Origin: Helianthus annuus | Lineage: Eukaryota > Streptophyta > Magnoliopsida > Asterales > Asteraceae | Length of the DNA stretch: 64,000 nucleotides | Direction of reading: 5' to 3' | NCBI RefSeq assembly: GCF_002127325.2 | Contig: NC_035436.2 | Location: 20,185,645-20,249,644 of the forward strand | Shown: positions 31,941 through 44,506 of the stretch, in pieces | Numbering within the stretch: the stretch's first letter is position 1 | Layout: each line of letters starts with the position of its first letter | Position numbers and translations under genes: made by a program | The notes under the pieces: generated by a model | What the model saw: only the letters and a program-made list of their open reading frames with translations | Told to the model about the DNA's origin: nothing | The model's database searches: none

Positions 31941-34900
31941 GGGATCATCATAACCTACGGGATATTAATTAATGTAACGGTCTACGGGGCCAAAATGACC
32001 CACGGATCATGAATTGAAGCAAAGGGATCATAAGGGCTTCACCTTAAAGAGGTGAAAGCTTAAGGAAATAGCATACGAGGTTAAGTGAAGGAACCTACGG
32101 GTCAATAGTGTAAGGTGGGGGAACTTTTTACGGTTCCCCGCGTGAAATGAGTACGGAAAACAATAAATTATGGGTTGTTTCCTTGTATGAGTAATTGACA
32201 TAGTTAAAGAGAAAAACGTTAAACTAAAATTCAGTTTTAGTAAGGAATAACGTTTTAACAAATATGAATACTATAAGGCGAATCCGGAAATAACAAATAT
32301 CAAAGAGTATGGGTCTTAACATCGATAGGTGCGAGATGATACATTCGAAAAGAAGAAGTATGATAAAGAAACGTTGAATTAAACTTAAACGTGACGTGGC
32401 ACGCTCACGGACAAGAAAAGAAATATAGAAAATGATCACGTTGTAACGTGAGTTACGGGGTATGAAGTGACGACGACTAATTAGTCTAGCCCGTAAAACT
32501 ATTCAAAGTTAAGAAAGCGTCATAACAAATACAAGCGCTTGTTCATATAACACAAGCGCGGGATAGACCTGTTAAAAGACTAACGAGACTAAGTGGTCAA
32601 GGGACAACTCAGTCAATAAAGATAAAGGGTTATAAGCTGTAAGTAACGGCCCGCGAGGCCTTACACATGACAGACAGGCGCGTCAAAATAAATGAGAACT
32701 TTGACCAAAAGAAACGGGGGCCTTGGAAACTAAACTAGGTTTGTTTGATTAAACCAATGAACTACGTAAATAAGGTTTCGAGGACGAAACCTCTTTAATG
32801 GGGTAAACTTGTAACATCCCAAAAACGGGTTTGGTAATCAAACCACGTTAATAGTAAAGACGGGTAAAATACCGTTAGTGGTAAAAATTAACCCGGTAAA
32901 TATTAGGACTCAAATAAATAAACCTAATATTAATTAAAAAGGGGAATAAATACTTTGAGAAAACAAAGTATATAAAAAGGCCAAATTAACGAGACTTAAG
33001 ACATAACGGGTTATAACTTTCCGAACCCGTTAAAGTAACTAGGAGTAATTAACCTAGTTAGTAGTATGTGATTAAGTGACTAATGGTGAGATATAGCTTC
33101 ATTTGATCAAAATAAAACATGAGGGACTAATATTGACAAGTGGGAAACTTGTTCCATAAAAAAATAATAAAAACACAACACACACTTGGTGTGTGTGTGT
33201 GTGTGCATGTAACCGCCAGGAGAAGAAAGAAAGGGGTTAAAAACCCTAGTTCAACAAATTCATCAAATTGAAGCTTGATTCGAGCCCTAAATCGATGCAT
33301 GAATGTGTAGAAACGATCACCTAGTCATGGGGATCATAAGGTATGTCATAAAACCTAGATTGGTTAAAGTTGAAATTTGTGACAAGTAGGGTACTTGCGA
33401 ATAAATTGATGGATTATGATCCAAAGATGAAATTAGATGTTTATGTATGCCTAATTTCGTTAGTTATGATAAAATTATGAAGAATTTGATATAATGTTGC
33501 TTGTGAGTGATTAACAAGTAAACTAGGAAGCGGGTTTTGACTAAATAGTGAAGATGATGATATATTTGTTCTAAAAATCATCATAATTGATAGTTGAAGT
33601 TAGATACTTGAACAAATTATAAGTTTGAGTGAGAGCTCATGCATCACTTGAAGTGGGTTTTTGTATGATATGATGAAATTGGTAATTTCGTCCATATAAA
33701 TAGATGTATGAAATCGTGTAGTATATTAGTTCATATGAAGAACTTGATTTTATAAGGTGTTGGGATGAATGCTAGTGATATGATGAACGAGTCTCACTTA
33801 TAGATGAGAACCCTTAGTTCTTGTGAAATGAATGAATAAATTAGTCTTGATAATCGCTTGAACTAATTAAAGTGATTGAAATGTGATAAACTTGGTTAGA
33901 ACTTTGGTTAAACCGGTGGCCTAAAGATAACGCCTACCGGGTAATTAAAGAATGCTAAAACTAGTTGATGAACTCGAATATGCAATTAGCGTACTAATGG
34001 GCATTTGACTTTTAAAAAGTCAAACTGACCTACGATGTGATGAATGATAATTAGATATAGAAATGCGTAAGGTGGAATAATCGTACTAAGTCATGATTAA
34101 ACTAACCACCTTGTGAATGATGAATAATAGTTGGCACTTAACAAGCTAGGTGAAGCTTGGGGACAAAGCGGGTCAAACAAATCAAGTACAAGACAAAAAG
34201 CGTAAACCGGATGAGAGGTAAGTAAAGCTTACACCCTTTTTGTAAGATATGCATTTAATTCTCTCTTACAATTACGGAAAATGTTGTATTCGAACTTTGG
34301 TTCCGACATGAAGTGGTACGGGTCGAAATATATCAAAAATGCAAAATAGACATTTGGTCATAGATGACAAATGTAAAATGAACCTTTGAATGGCCACTTT
34401 GTAAGTAGGCCTAAATGAATAAAAACAAATGGAAAATGGTGATTTCGTCATGTATAAATGGATATGGGTTGAAGTTTAAAACGACACCAATTGGCATAAG
34501 CCATGTTGGGTTAACGTGTACGAAATGGATTTAAAAGTCATAACTAAATGGTAAGGAATCCGAAATGACTTACGTAATAAAATGGTAAATAAATACCATT
34601 GTAATATAAGCGTAAAATGTTTGGTCGTTTAGACTAAACGAGTCAAATGGCAATATTAATACCATTTGATAAATCACGACAATAAGCACTTGTCGAGTCT
34701 TATGCTTACAGGAAAAAGCGGCTTACGAATTAGATTTGCTATGAAATGGCAAATTGTTGAAGCAAAGTATTAAAACGGGTCAATAGACTGACCCGAGCCA
34801 GGTACGCAAATATAAGGATGTAGTTAGATGTGATATTTTGGTCAACTATTAGCGAAAGTCCTTCGTTACAAAAAGAAAGGCTAAAATTGACCAAAAAGCC

Positions 34901-35796
34901 CTTGAGGGGTAAATTGGGCAAACAACTTTTAAGAGTTGTTTAGAGTTAAGCGTTTTGTTAAATTGAGTCCTTGGGATACGTATAAAAATGGGGATAAGAT
35001 GTAAACTAATAGAAGCGTGATTTAAAGCTTGCAAATGTTGAATACCCTTAACGGGTCAAAACAAGTATATATGCAAAATAGGTTAAGATTGCATAAGAAA
35101 CCCGTGACTTGAACCTAATATATTAGGATATATCGAAAATATAAAGATCATGAGAATTTGGGATCAAACAAACATGTTTGTTTGATATAAACGCGAATGG
35201 GTCAAAATTTGGTAAAAAGGGTAATAAGTCGAAGACTTAAAAGTCTGAAATTTGTTTTAATCCGGATGTTGGATTTTAACTCCATTAGATGGAGAGTTAA
35301 ATTACGGACGCGTAGGAAAAAGAATCGGGTAAAACGGATTAAAAACGAGAGAGTTATGCTCGTTTCCGTGAAATCGGGTTATGCTGAGAATCTGCAGCAC
35401 CAGCAAACAACATTCTGTCGAATGGGGGCTAGGCGTAGCGCGACGCCCCCCCTGAATCCCAAAAATGTTTAATTTTGTTGTTTGACCCATATAACTTGTT
35501 TAAACTTGTTATTTAACTATCAAAACTAACTTTTAAGTTGGTTTTGATCATAGGTGATCACCAAGAGTGCCCGGATGAAGATCAAGCTCGAAGAAGAACC
35601 GAACACACAAGATTAAAGCTTCCGCACGGCGTTACGTCGTAACTTTTAAACGACGAACTTATTTATATAATGTTGAAAACTTTTAAGTTGTAAAAATTTT
35701 AAATTACTCGTATTTTCTAAGGATACTCAATCGTAATTACATGTTTATTTTCGTTAATTATACGAAAACCTCTAAAATAATAACAAGGGTGTTATA
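31941..35796 (+). mobile_element. 3' end of third LTR element (LTR 32810-35796)
   Basis: 31941-32809 is non-coding internal DNA ending in a stem-loop AGGTTTCG-AGGA-CGAAACCT (32773-32792) and a purine tract AATGGGGTAAAC. The LTR starts TGTAACATCCC and probably ends GGGTGTTATA at 35796, a slightly decayed TG...CA type. A TATATAAAAAGG box lies at about 32968. The LTR start resembles that of the young element, but the rest is diverged. It is the outermost layer of the nest. Confidence 0.7.
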
Positions 35797-36014
35797 TAAT
35801 ACACTTAAATAATTAGAAATAAATATGCTCATGGAATAACACACATAAAAACCAAACTTTAATTTTTTTTTTCTATATACATATATAGTAATTTATTCAC
35901 ATGATTGAACAAAATTATAAGTTGTTTTTTATATGAAAATCATCATTTGAGAGTAAAACGCTAACATAATTAGGGATAAAAGAAATACCAAAACCATTGT
36001 AATGTAAAAATAAA
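35797..36014. other. AT-rich spacer, nothing recognised
   Basis: No ORF or repeat terminus was noticed apart from the left target duplication of the following MULE (36006-36014). Confidence 0.5.
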
Positions 36015-36826
36015 GAGTAAATTATGTTTTGATCTATGTGATTATATCAGTTTTACTATATTAGCCCAAAATAAGATTTTTTAACATATGTGCCTCCATG
36101 GTCTCTATAACTAACTATTTTGACCCTTAAGTCTAACTCAACCTCAAACCCTGGTTAATTATTAGTCACATGACATGCACATGATAGGTAATTGGTAATT
36201 TCTCATGCCCTTTACTTTTACTGACTTTATAAAAAATAAAACAATAAATTATCATCTAAACATCATCATCTGCTAACCCAAATCTTCAAGAACCCATCAT
36301 CTTCAAGAACACGTCATCTTCAAACCCAAATCTTCAAGAACACATCACTAAAATAGTCGTAAATAAATACCGGGAACGTTCCGTCGGTACTAGTATAATA
36401 AAGTACGGTACAACATCCATGAGGTACCTGTATTCGATCAAAAAATCTCATCTCTATTCAACTCTTGACAGTAATCCAAATCCCCCCAAAAAAAAAAAAA
36501 TTAATCCCCAAGAGCTACACATTACAGGTATTTTATCACAGATCTAAACAGAATTACCAAAGATCTATCCAATCAATGGATTTTGAAATAGCAATAGCAG
36601 TTCAAACACTTCATTTCCGAAAAAAACTGATATAATCACCAAAACCTAGGGCTCATCATGTGCATGTCATGTGACTAATAATTAACCAGGGTTTGGGGTT
36701 GAGTTAGACCCAGGGGCCAAAAAAGTTAGTTATAGAGACCATGGGGGCACATATGTTAAAAAATCTTATTTTTGGCTAATATAGTAAAACTAATATAACC
36801 ACAGGGGCTAAAAATGTAATTTACTC
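36015..36826. mobile_element. MULE-type element with perfect 9-bp TSD AAAAATAAA
   Basis: Inverted arms (about 180 bp) start GAGTAAATTATGTTTTGATC and end AATGTAATTTACTC. Perfect 9-bp duplications AAAAATAAA lie at 36006-36014 and 36827-36835. The interior includes repeated AACCCATCATCTTCAAGAAC-like words and a decayed GTACCG repeat. It is the full-length relative of the MITE at 3412. No transposase. Confidence 0.88.
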
Positions 36827-36835
36827 AAAAATAAA

Positions 36836-37928
36836 TTAAAATAATTACATAGTTTATTCTAAAATTAACACCATTTTTTTCATTTCTCAAAAATAAATTA
36901 AAATAATTACATAGTGAATCCACCTTGAGAAATGAAAAAAATGGTGTTAATTTTAGAATAAACTTAACACATTACATAAATTTCACATGTTTGGTTTTCC
37001 ATAGAAAATTAAATTATATTATTTTACACCAAATCTTAATCAAGTTGGTGTTGTCGAAATTATAATAGAAGATTAAAAAAATAAATTACCCCACCAGACA
37101 ATTTTTACCCTTAACTAATACAAATAATGCTTTCAATATTATTCCATATCTAAATTACCAACTACTTTATGCATATGGAACTTGTACATATAGCTTTGGA
37201 AGCTTTTCAAAAAAAAAATAGAATTTTCCTTTTTAACCCTAAGGTTTTAATCTTTGATAATTTACCCTAAAGTTTTAATCTTTGACAATTTAATCTTAAA
37301 GTTTTAATCTTTGTTTCCTTTTTAACCCTAAAGTTTTAATCTTTGACAATTTAAGTTTAAAGTTTCACTTCTAATTCAAAAGTTTCTATTTTTTGCGATT
37401 TAACCACTATGATTTTTTTTACTTGTGTGTTGTAATCTTGACTTTGGGGGTTTCTCAAAGAAAAAATGATTATGATATAGTTGTTGTAACCTTGGCTTTG
37501 GGTTTTTTTTTTAAAAAATTGATTTTTGTACTTTTCACCCAAAAGTATTTTATAAATTACTTTTAATCCAAAACTATTTCTTTTTTTAATTTTAACACAA
37601 AATTTTTTACCTTTTGCAATCTATCCTCACAACTTTTTTAACTTTCAACTTTGGTCCTTTATAGTTTCATTTTCCGCAAATTTTTCGCTTTATACTTCGT
37701 TCTAAATTTTATGACTTAACACATCGCAACGTGCATCTTTGGTTTAACGTTTTTACGTTTCGTTTTAAATTCTGCGAGTTAACATGACGCAACGTGCGTG
37801 TGTGGGTGAACGTTTTTACATCGTCTATTTTTTCCCCGTTTGACAGTTTCAACATAACGTGCGCGTCCTAAATTGACTTAGTTATAACTTAAGAATCCCC
37901 GCCGCATTGCGGCGGGTCGTAATTCTAG
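36836..37928 (+). mobile_element. Helitron-like element, 3' end at CTAG 37925-37928
   Basis: The terminal hairpin CCCGCCGCA-T-TGCGGCGGG (37898-37916) is followed by 8 nt and CTAG, then T. This is the diagnostic Helitron 3' end, which inserts between A and T. Upstream are degenerate repeats of CCCTAAAGTTTTAATCTTTG (37240-37370). The 5' end (expected TC) was not located, so the left boundary is nominal; a short inverted repeat at about 36830-36960 may be a separate element. Confidence 0.6.
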
Positions 37929-39023
37929 TTTTAATTCTTTAATAACTAAAAACATACACCATATTAGTTAATAAAGTTCGTTATAATTTTTTTTTCTTTA
38001 ACATTCCACCTACTAAACTAATACTTATTTATTATAAGACGTTGTGTTAAAAGAAAAGCAGTTTTAAGATGACAAAAATTTACTATTACAAAAATTTGTA
38101 GTTGTAAAGTTAGATTTCAATAACGAGCGCACACGTCCTTATATATCTATGATATATCAATGTAAAAATGTAAAAATGAATAATTTATGTTGAGTGTTTG
38201 ATCTTGTTAAAATGACCACATTTTAAAATCTCATTTTTAAACTAAACTAAAATTTTATAATTTAACTCAATGTTTGTAAAAAAAATGGGTTAATTAGGAT
38301 ATGACATGGATGCCTAAAACTCAAAGTGCAATAAGTTTTATAAAAATCAAAATGCTTTATAAAATAGTATAACATTATAATTTATAAATATAAATGTTAG
38401 ATGTGATAACACTACATTATTATTTTACTTTTATTACACTAAATTATTAAACAAGCTTTATAAACATTAAAATAATTTTTATCAAATAGTATTAAATTAT
38501 AAATATTAATGCTAGATGTAATAACACTACATTATTATTTTCCAGTTATTACTTTACATTATTAAATTCTAAAATGCAGAGGGACAAAATTGTAAATGAC
38601 AGGTTATTCATGTATCAACACTTATATCAAATGTAACAACATCGTTCTTAAGTGTTTTAAAATTAGATTGAAATTAGGGGACTGGGGTGCGAATGTTTTT
38701 CTCCGTGATAGAAGTTTTCCACGAGTGATGAACTGCAACAACCACACAACCCACCGCTCAACTTCAACGCGTGGATTTCCATTTCCATGATATAGTTCAC
38801 GCGTGATGGAAGGTATGATGTGAGTGGGTGTGAGGGTTTATTTTTGTGTGTTGTGAGTGATGCGCATTGCCACTAAAAAGGTTGTGAGTGATGGAAAAAT
38901 GGTGATGACATGACAGAACTTGATTGGGTGTTGTGAGTGAGTGATGACCACCCTACCCCCTTACATTGTTGTCACAAAGTGATGTAGTATAGATGGCATA
39001 TATATATATATAAATTATTATAA
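37929..39023. other. AT-rich intergenic DNA, no gene seen
   Basis: Contains two copies of GATGTGATAACACTACATTA-like sequence (about 38400 and 38515). No domain or element terminus was recognised. Confidence 0.5.
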
Positions 39024-39310
39024 CTAGTCTAATTACCCGCGCGCGTTGCGACGCGGGTACATTGAAATTTTCGAAGTTGAGAAGGTGTAAAAAGAGAGTA
39101 ATACTGCGAGGGGTATAACGCAAAATTTAAAACTTGACTAAAACTGTAAATTGCAAAAGGAGTTTGTATTTAAGAAACAACACACAAAGCATAAGGGCCA
39201 AAACCGTAAATTTCAAAGAGGGGAAAAAGAAAAACCCAAAAGTTGAGGGGGTGGTGGTGGAAATACCACCAACATACCCTTTTAATATAGTATATATAAC
39301 TAGTATTAAG
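39024..39310 (-). mobile_element. Helitron 3' terminus on the minus strand
   Basis: Read on minus, a hairpin ACCCGCG...CGCGGGT (plus 39035-39058) is followed by AATTAGA and CTAG (39024-39027), then T. It faces the plus-strand Helitron end at 37928. The extent is unclear; a second, weaker terminus (GCATGGGCTTAATACTAGT on minus) lies at about 39297-39315. Confidence 0.6.
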
Positions 39311-39718
39311 CCCATGCGTTGCAGTTTTTATTATAAAACTGTGTTAAGTAGTAGCAATGTTATATTGTCAGCGACCACCAACACCGGAAAAGCTCGTAAA
39401 AACAAAATAAGTAAAAACGGGAAAAAAAATAACGCCGAGCGAAAAGCAGATGTAAAATCTTTGAATCGCGCACGCTCATTGCTGAGAAATTAAACCGAAA
39501 CGTAAAATATAGAAAAAAATAATTAAGTGCATCGAGGACCGCGTGAAGGACGAGCTTGTCAAACGCAGAAAAATAGATGTGACGCAACGGGCCAGTCAAA
39601 CGGGAAAAAAACATACGAAAAAATGTTGAACCCCACACGCACGTTGCGGTGCGTTAACTCACAAAATTTAGAATGAAACGAAAAACTTGGGAAAGATGAA
39701 AAGTATGGTGGACCAAAA

Positions 39719-40220
39719 TCTAACTTATAATAAAAGACTCCAAATAATGCCACATGACATTCTCTCCTTTAACCTCATAATTTTTTTTTTTATATTTGTT
39801 TAATAAATTTATTTTAATATTAATATTAATTAATAACCAATATATAGATATCACTTATTTTTATCTTTAACTTTATCTAAAATTAATAAATAACTTCAAT
39901 TTTGCAATCCTTTTGTTTTTTATTTTTAACCAAAAGTTTTTCATCTTTTGCAATTTAATCCTAACTCTTTTTTTAGGATAAATTGCAAAAGATGAAAAAC
40001 TTTTGGTTAAAAATAAAAAACAAAAGGTCTAAATTGCAAAATTGAAGTTATTTATTAATTTTAGATAAAGTTAAAGATAAAAATAAGTGATATCCATATA
40101 TTGGTTATTAATTAATATTAATATTAAAAGAAATTTATTAAACAAATTTAAATAAAATTTTTGAGGTTGAAGGAGAGAATGTCATGTGGCATTATTTGGA
40201 GTCTTTTATTATAAGTTAGA
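39719..40220. mobile_element. 502-bp near-perfect fold-back MITE
   Basis: Arms of about 240 bp run from TCTAACTTATAATAAAAGAC to its complement at the right end, meeting at a short centre (AATCCTAA...TTAGGATAAATT). There are few mismatches across the whole arm, so a transcript would be almost entirely double-stranded. No target duplication was resolved and there is no ORF. Confidence 0.82.
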
Positions 40221-43200
40221 TGAGTTGTTATCCTTTTTTTAATAAGACGCATTATAATTAAAAAAAATATATAATAACATTTTAAAAAACTGTATAGTAC
40301 TAGACCGAAACGATTCTATATTGAGTAGCGTACGAGTCATAGTCGTTTGGTACCGGTACAATATCGTTGTACCATGAAAAATATTGAAGCACAAGAATAC
40401 TAAAATAAATCAAAAACTGCATGTACCATTACATTACATTACATTACATTTGTGTTCAATAAGTAACCGGGCCAAATAAATTTCATCCCTGTCTTCAAAC
40501 TCATTACATGATTACATTTACGTCATATCTATATCTACATAATAAAAGAAAAGGTTTATGGAGAATTGTCATGGTTCTGCGCATTTTACTTTTTGTTTTC
40601 CCGTATGTCTCTCTAATTAATTATAGAAATTTATTATTTAATTATTGATAGTTTTTATATTGATTAACAAAAGAATTGATATGAAATTAATTATCAATTT
40701 TTCTAAATAAACTTACTTCTTTACTTAAAAACTTATATTTAAGTCTCTAAATATCAATAAATTCAAAATTATGTTTGTTAAGATATTATAAAAAAGGAAG
40801 AATAATTATCATAAATGTTTTTTTCTGTGAGTGATTTCTAAAATAATTCAGAATGTGATGAGACGTTTTGAATGGTTAAAATATATCAAACAAAAAATAG
40901 ATGGTATTAAAACATCCAAATTTTCGTCCTTATTTTTTATGTTTATAATTGTATTTTAAATTAACTAAACTGTGTTAATGATATTTAAATAAATAAGTAT
41001 ACTTAAGCTGAATTAATATTTATTAATTACATAAAAAAAGTTAATACACACTTGAAAAAGAATTTATAACGTCACATTAAAGTTCATTTTTTTTAAAAAC
41101 ATCTTAACAACTGTATGTATTAACACATGATATTATATTTTTTTAATCGAGTTAATTACATAGTTAGTCCCTGTAGTTTGCACAAAGTAACATACTTAGG
41201 TACTAATAGTTTAAAATCACATTATAGGGTATTGACTTTTCATTTTGTAACGTTTGGAGGTATTAACGTTATTTGTAGGTTTAAAATTACATTCTATTAG
41301 TACCTAAGTATGTTATTTTGTGCAAACCACAGTGACTAACTATGTTAATATCCTAGAAGTTAATACCTCCAAACGTTATAAAATGAAAGTTAATACCCTA
41401 AAAGGTGAGTTTAAAATATTAGTACCTAATTATGTTATTTTGTATAAACCAAAGGGACTAACTATGTAATTAACTCTTTTTAATCTATGCATTTTTTTTA
41501 ACATATAACTTCTTTCATCTATACTATATTATATGTTATTTAATCCATGCATGTTTTTAAACATACAACTTTTTTCATCTATATACTTACCATATAATAA
41601 AATAAACCATCAGGGAATACATGACATTCATTGAAGCCCTCTACTTTTTAGTTTTCCGCCTCTCTGTCATGCTTAATTATAAATAATTATCTTTTAATTA
41701 AAAGATATTTAATAATTAATATATAGTTCATCTCAATCATTCAAAATCTTATAATATCATTTGTCTCTTTTAATTACAATATTCCAATTAATTAATTAGA
41801 AAGTTTTGGCCAGTCAGTCAGTGATATCAAAGAAACTATTAATCTTTGAGAATTATCCTTTGGTTTCTTTTAAAATGTGAATGCAAGCAGTTTTATGTTT
41901 GTAAATTCTTAAAATTATAATAAAGTACTAGAATCATAATCTCTTTTAATTACAATATTTTATGTTATTAAATTCATTTGTATAATTATCAATTTTGATG
42001 ATAAAGGTATAATTTTTATTTAATTGGTAGTTTTAATTGTTTTTATATTTTGATGATAAGGACAAGGATAACTGATAACCACATATTAAAATAAAAATAT
42101 TTATTTTAATCAACTGGTTCGGTAAAAGGATTTATTCAATACATGTAGAACATATATATATATTTTTTATACATGGTATATTTAGAATCCTAATTCTAAT
42201 AAAGGATCTCATTATCCCGTTTTCCACTCCAATTAAATAATAATATTAAATCATAATATCCACCTTATCTCTTGTATATTTAATATTTTTTACTAAAATA
42301 TTTCTTTTCTTTTTTTCTGTTGATTTTCCAACATCAGGTAATACGTAAGTTTCTAACCTAATAATAAATAAAAAAACAAAGTAAAATGTTATAAACCACG
42401 TAATACACAACTCTTTAACCTAATAAAAATAAAGTGACATGTTACAATAAGTAAATAGTACCTCAAAGTTCATTTTGTTAGAAAACACATTTTGATGACT
42501 ATATGTTTTAACGGATTACATTATTCGTGTAAGACATGTGTTTATTCAAATCGTGCAATACACGAGTTTTTAAAAGATGTAACTATTTTATTACTTAGTA
42601 TATAAAACTATATTTGTTCAACCCGTGTAATACACAGGGTTCTAACCTAGTTTATTATATATCAATTATCATATAACATAAAATATTGATATATAGTTAA
42701 TTATAAACTTTTGTGTGAGTGTAAAATTAATAATTAGATTTATATTAATTCATTTGTATAATTATCAATTTTGATGATAAAGGTATAATTTATTATATCA
42801 TCAATTATCATATAACATAGAATATTGTAATTAAAAGAGATAATGATATTATAGGATTTTGGATGATTAACATGAACTATATATTAATGAGTTGGTTAAA
42901 CTTGAAAATTCACTCATTGAAATTGAATAAGTAAACAATTAAATTGGATTCGCTTAGACACTTGGATGGTATATAATAAAAGAAACCATAGGGGATGCAT
43001 GTTATTCATTGGAGCCTTCTATTTTTTTTTAGTTTTCCCGCCTCTCTCTCCTACTTAATTATAAATAATTATGTTTTAATTAAAAAATTCTAATTAATAT
43101 ATAGCTCATCTCAATTGTTCAAATTAAAAAAAAAAATATATCTAATTAATATATAGCTCATCTCAATTGTTCAAAATCTATAATAACAACTATTATATAG

Positions 43201-43590
43201 TTACATAAAGTTTTGTGTGTGAGTCTAAAATTAATAAATAGATTTATATCAAATTCATTTGCATAATTATCAATTTTGATGGTATGAGTGTAATTAATTA
43301 TATATCAATTATCATATTACATAGAATATATTGTAATTAAAAGAGATAATGATATTATAAGATTTTAAATGATCAAGATGAACAATATATTAATTATAAA
43401 GTTTTGTGAATATAGATTATATTTTGTTCTGTTGGTATAATACACGAGTTTATTCAACTTTACAATGCATTACGAATATAATTCTTTATATGACTAAATA
43501 TACAGCATTACATGTTTTTAACCCGTATAACACACGAGATTCTAACCCATTTAGTAAATATATGCATCAAATTTATTAAACATACGCAAG
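40221..43590. mobile_element. Cluster of Helitron-like elements upstream of RGP-B
   Basis: Three similar starts (ATAATAAAAGAAA / ATAATAAAATAAACC followed by GTTTTCCCGCCTCTCT-type sequence) lie near 40540, 41596 and 42970. The clearest 3' end is ACCCGTGTAATACACAGGGT, then TCTAAC and CTAG at 42647-42650, then T. Weaker ends with ACACGAG hairpins occur near 42560, 43455 and 43530. No RepHel coding region is present. Element boundaries are approximate. Confidence 0.55.
41149..41476. mobile_element. MULE-type MITE, perfect 9-bp TSD TTTTTAATC
   Basis: Ends are GAGTTAATTACATAGTTAGT and ACTAACTATGTAATTAACTC, exact inverted repeats. Perfect duplications TTTTTAATC lie at 41140-41148 and 41477-41485. 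The terminal motif matches the other GAGTTAA...TCCCTG MULEs in the window. Confidence 0.9.
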
Positions 43591-43677
43591 ATTCTATCCT
43601 ATTCTACTTAAGTAAACTTTGTAGTATCTTGTACGAAAAATCTCCATCCCCATGAGAACTTCTTCCTACCTTACACT

Positions 43678-43685
43678 TATAAATA
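43678..43685 (+). promoter_or_regulatory. TATA box of RGP-B
   Basis: TATAAATA lies 43 bp before the start codon and is followed by CCCCCTTCTCC. It corresponds to the degenerate site of RGP-A. Confidence 0.75.
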
Positions 43686-43727
43686 CCCCCTTCTCCATCG
43701 AACATATTCACCCACCACATCACCACC

Positions 43728-44429
43728 ATGTATGCTCCGGCAACTGTCGTCACACCGCCGTTGGTTAATGAAGTGGACATCGTCATCCCCACCATCCGAA
43801 ACCTCGATTTCCTTGAACAATGGAGGCCTTTCTTCCAGCCTTACCATCTCATCATTGTTCAAGATGGAGATCCATCCATAAAGATCCGAGTACCCGAAGG
43901 ATACGATTACGAACTCTACAACCGTAATGATATCAATCGGATCCTTGGCCCGAAAGCTAGCTGCATTTCGTTCAAGGATGGCGCTTGTCGATGCTTCGGG
44001 TTTCTTGTTTCCAAGAAGAAGTATATCTTCACCATTGATGATGACTGCTTTGTAAGCTCTTTGGTTTCTCTACATCTTCTCACTACTAGAAAACTGGGTA
44101 TTTTGTAACAAGTAGATGCAAAATTAGCAACCGGTTTGCGATGAAAATCAAAACGGTTGCAAAACTGGTGCCAACTAAGTTTCTGGTTGCAAAACGGTCG
44201 CAAGTTTTACGACTGTCTTGTTTCGATAGCAATTCGGTCTTAAAATAAATAAAAATTACAATTAAATTAAATTAATTTATAAAATAAATTAATATCGGTC
44301 TTAAATATGTGAAAAAAAATCCGGTTGCAAATTTGTCACAAACTCAGTTTTCGTATATAACTAATGTCACACGTGTTAAACATTGTTAGCATTATTTAAG
44401 GTACTTTATTATATGTGCATGAATGTTGA

Positions 44430-44506
<77 letters not shown>

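Noticed and set aside
39134..39753. Overlapping ORFs of 64-119 aa on both strands
   Set aside because: Low-complexity Lys- or Phe-rich frames across Helitron-like DNA, with no family resemblance.
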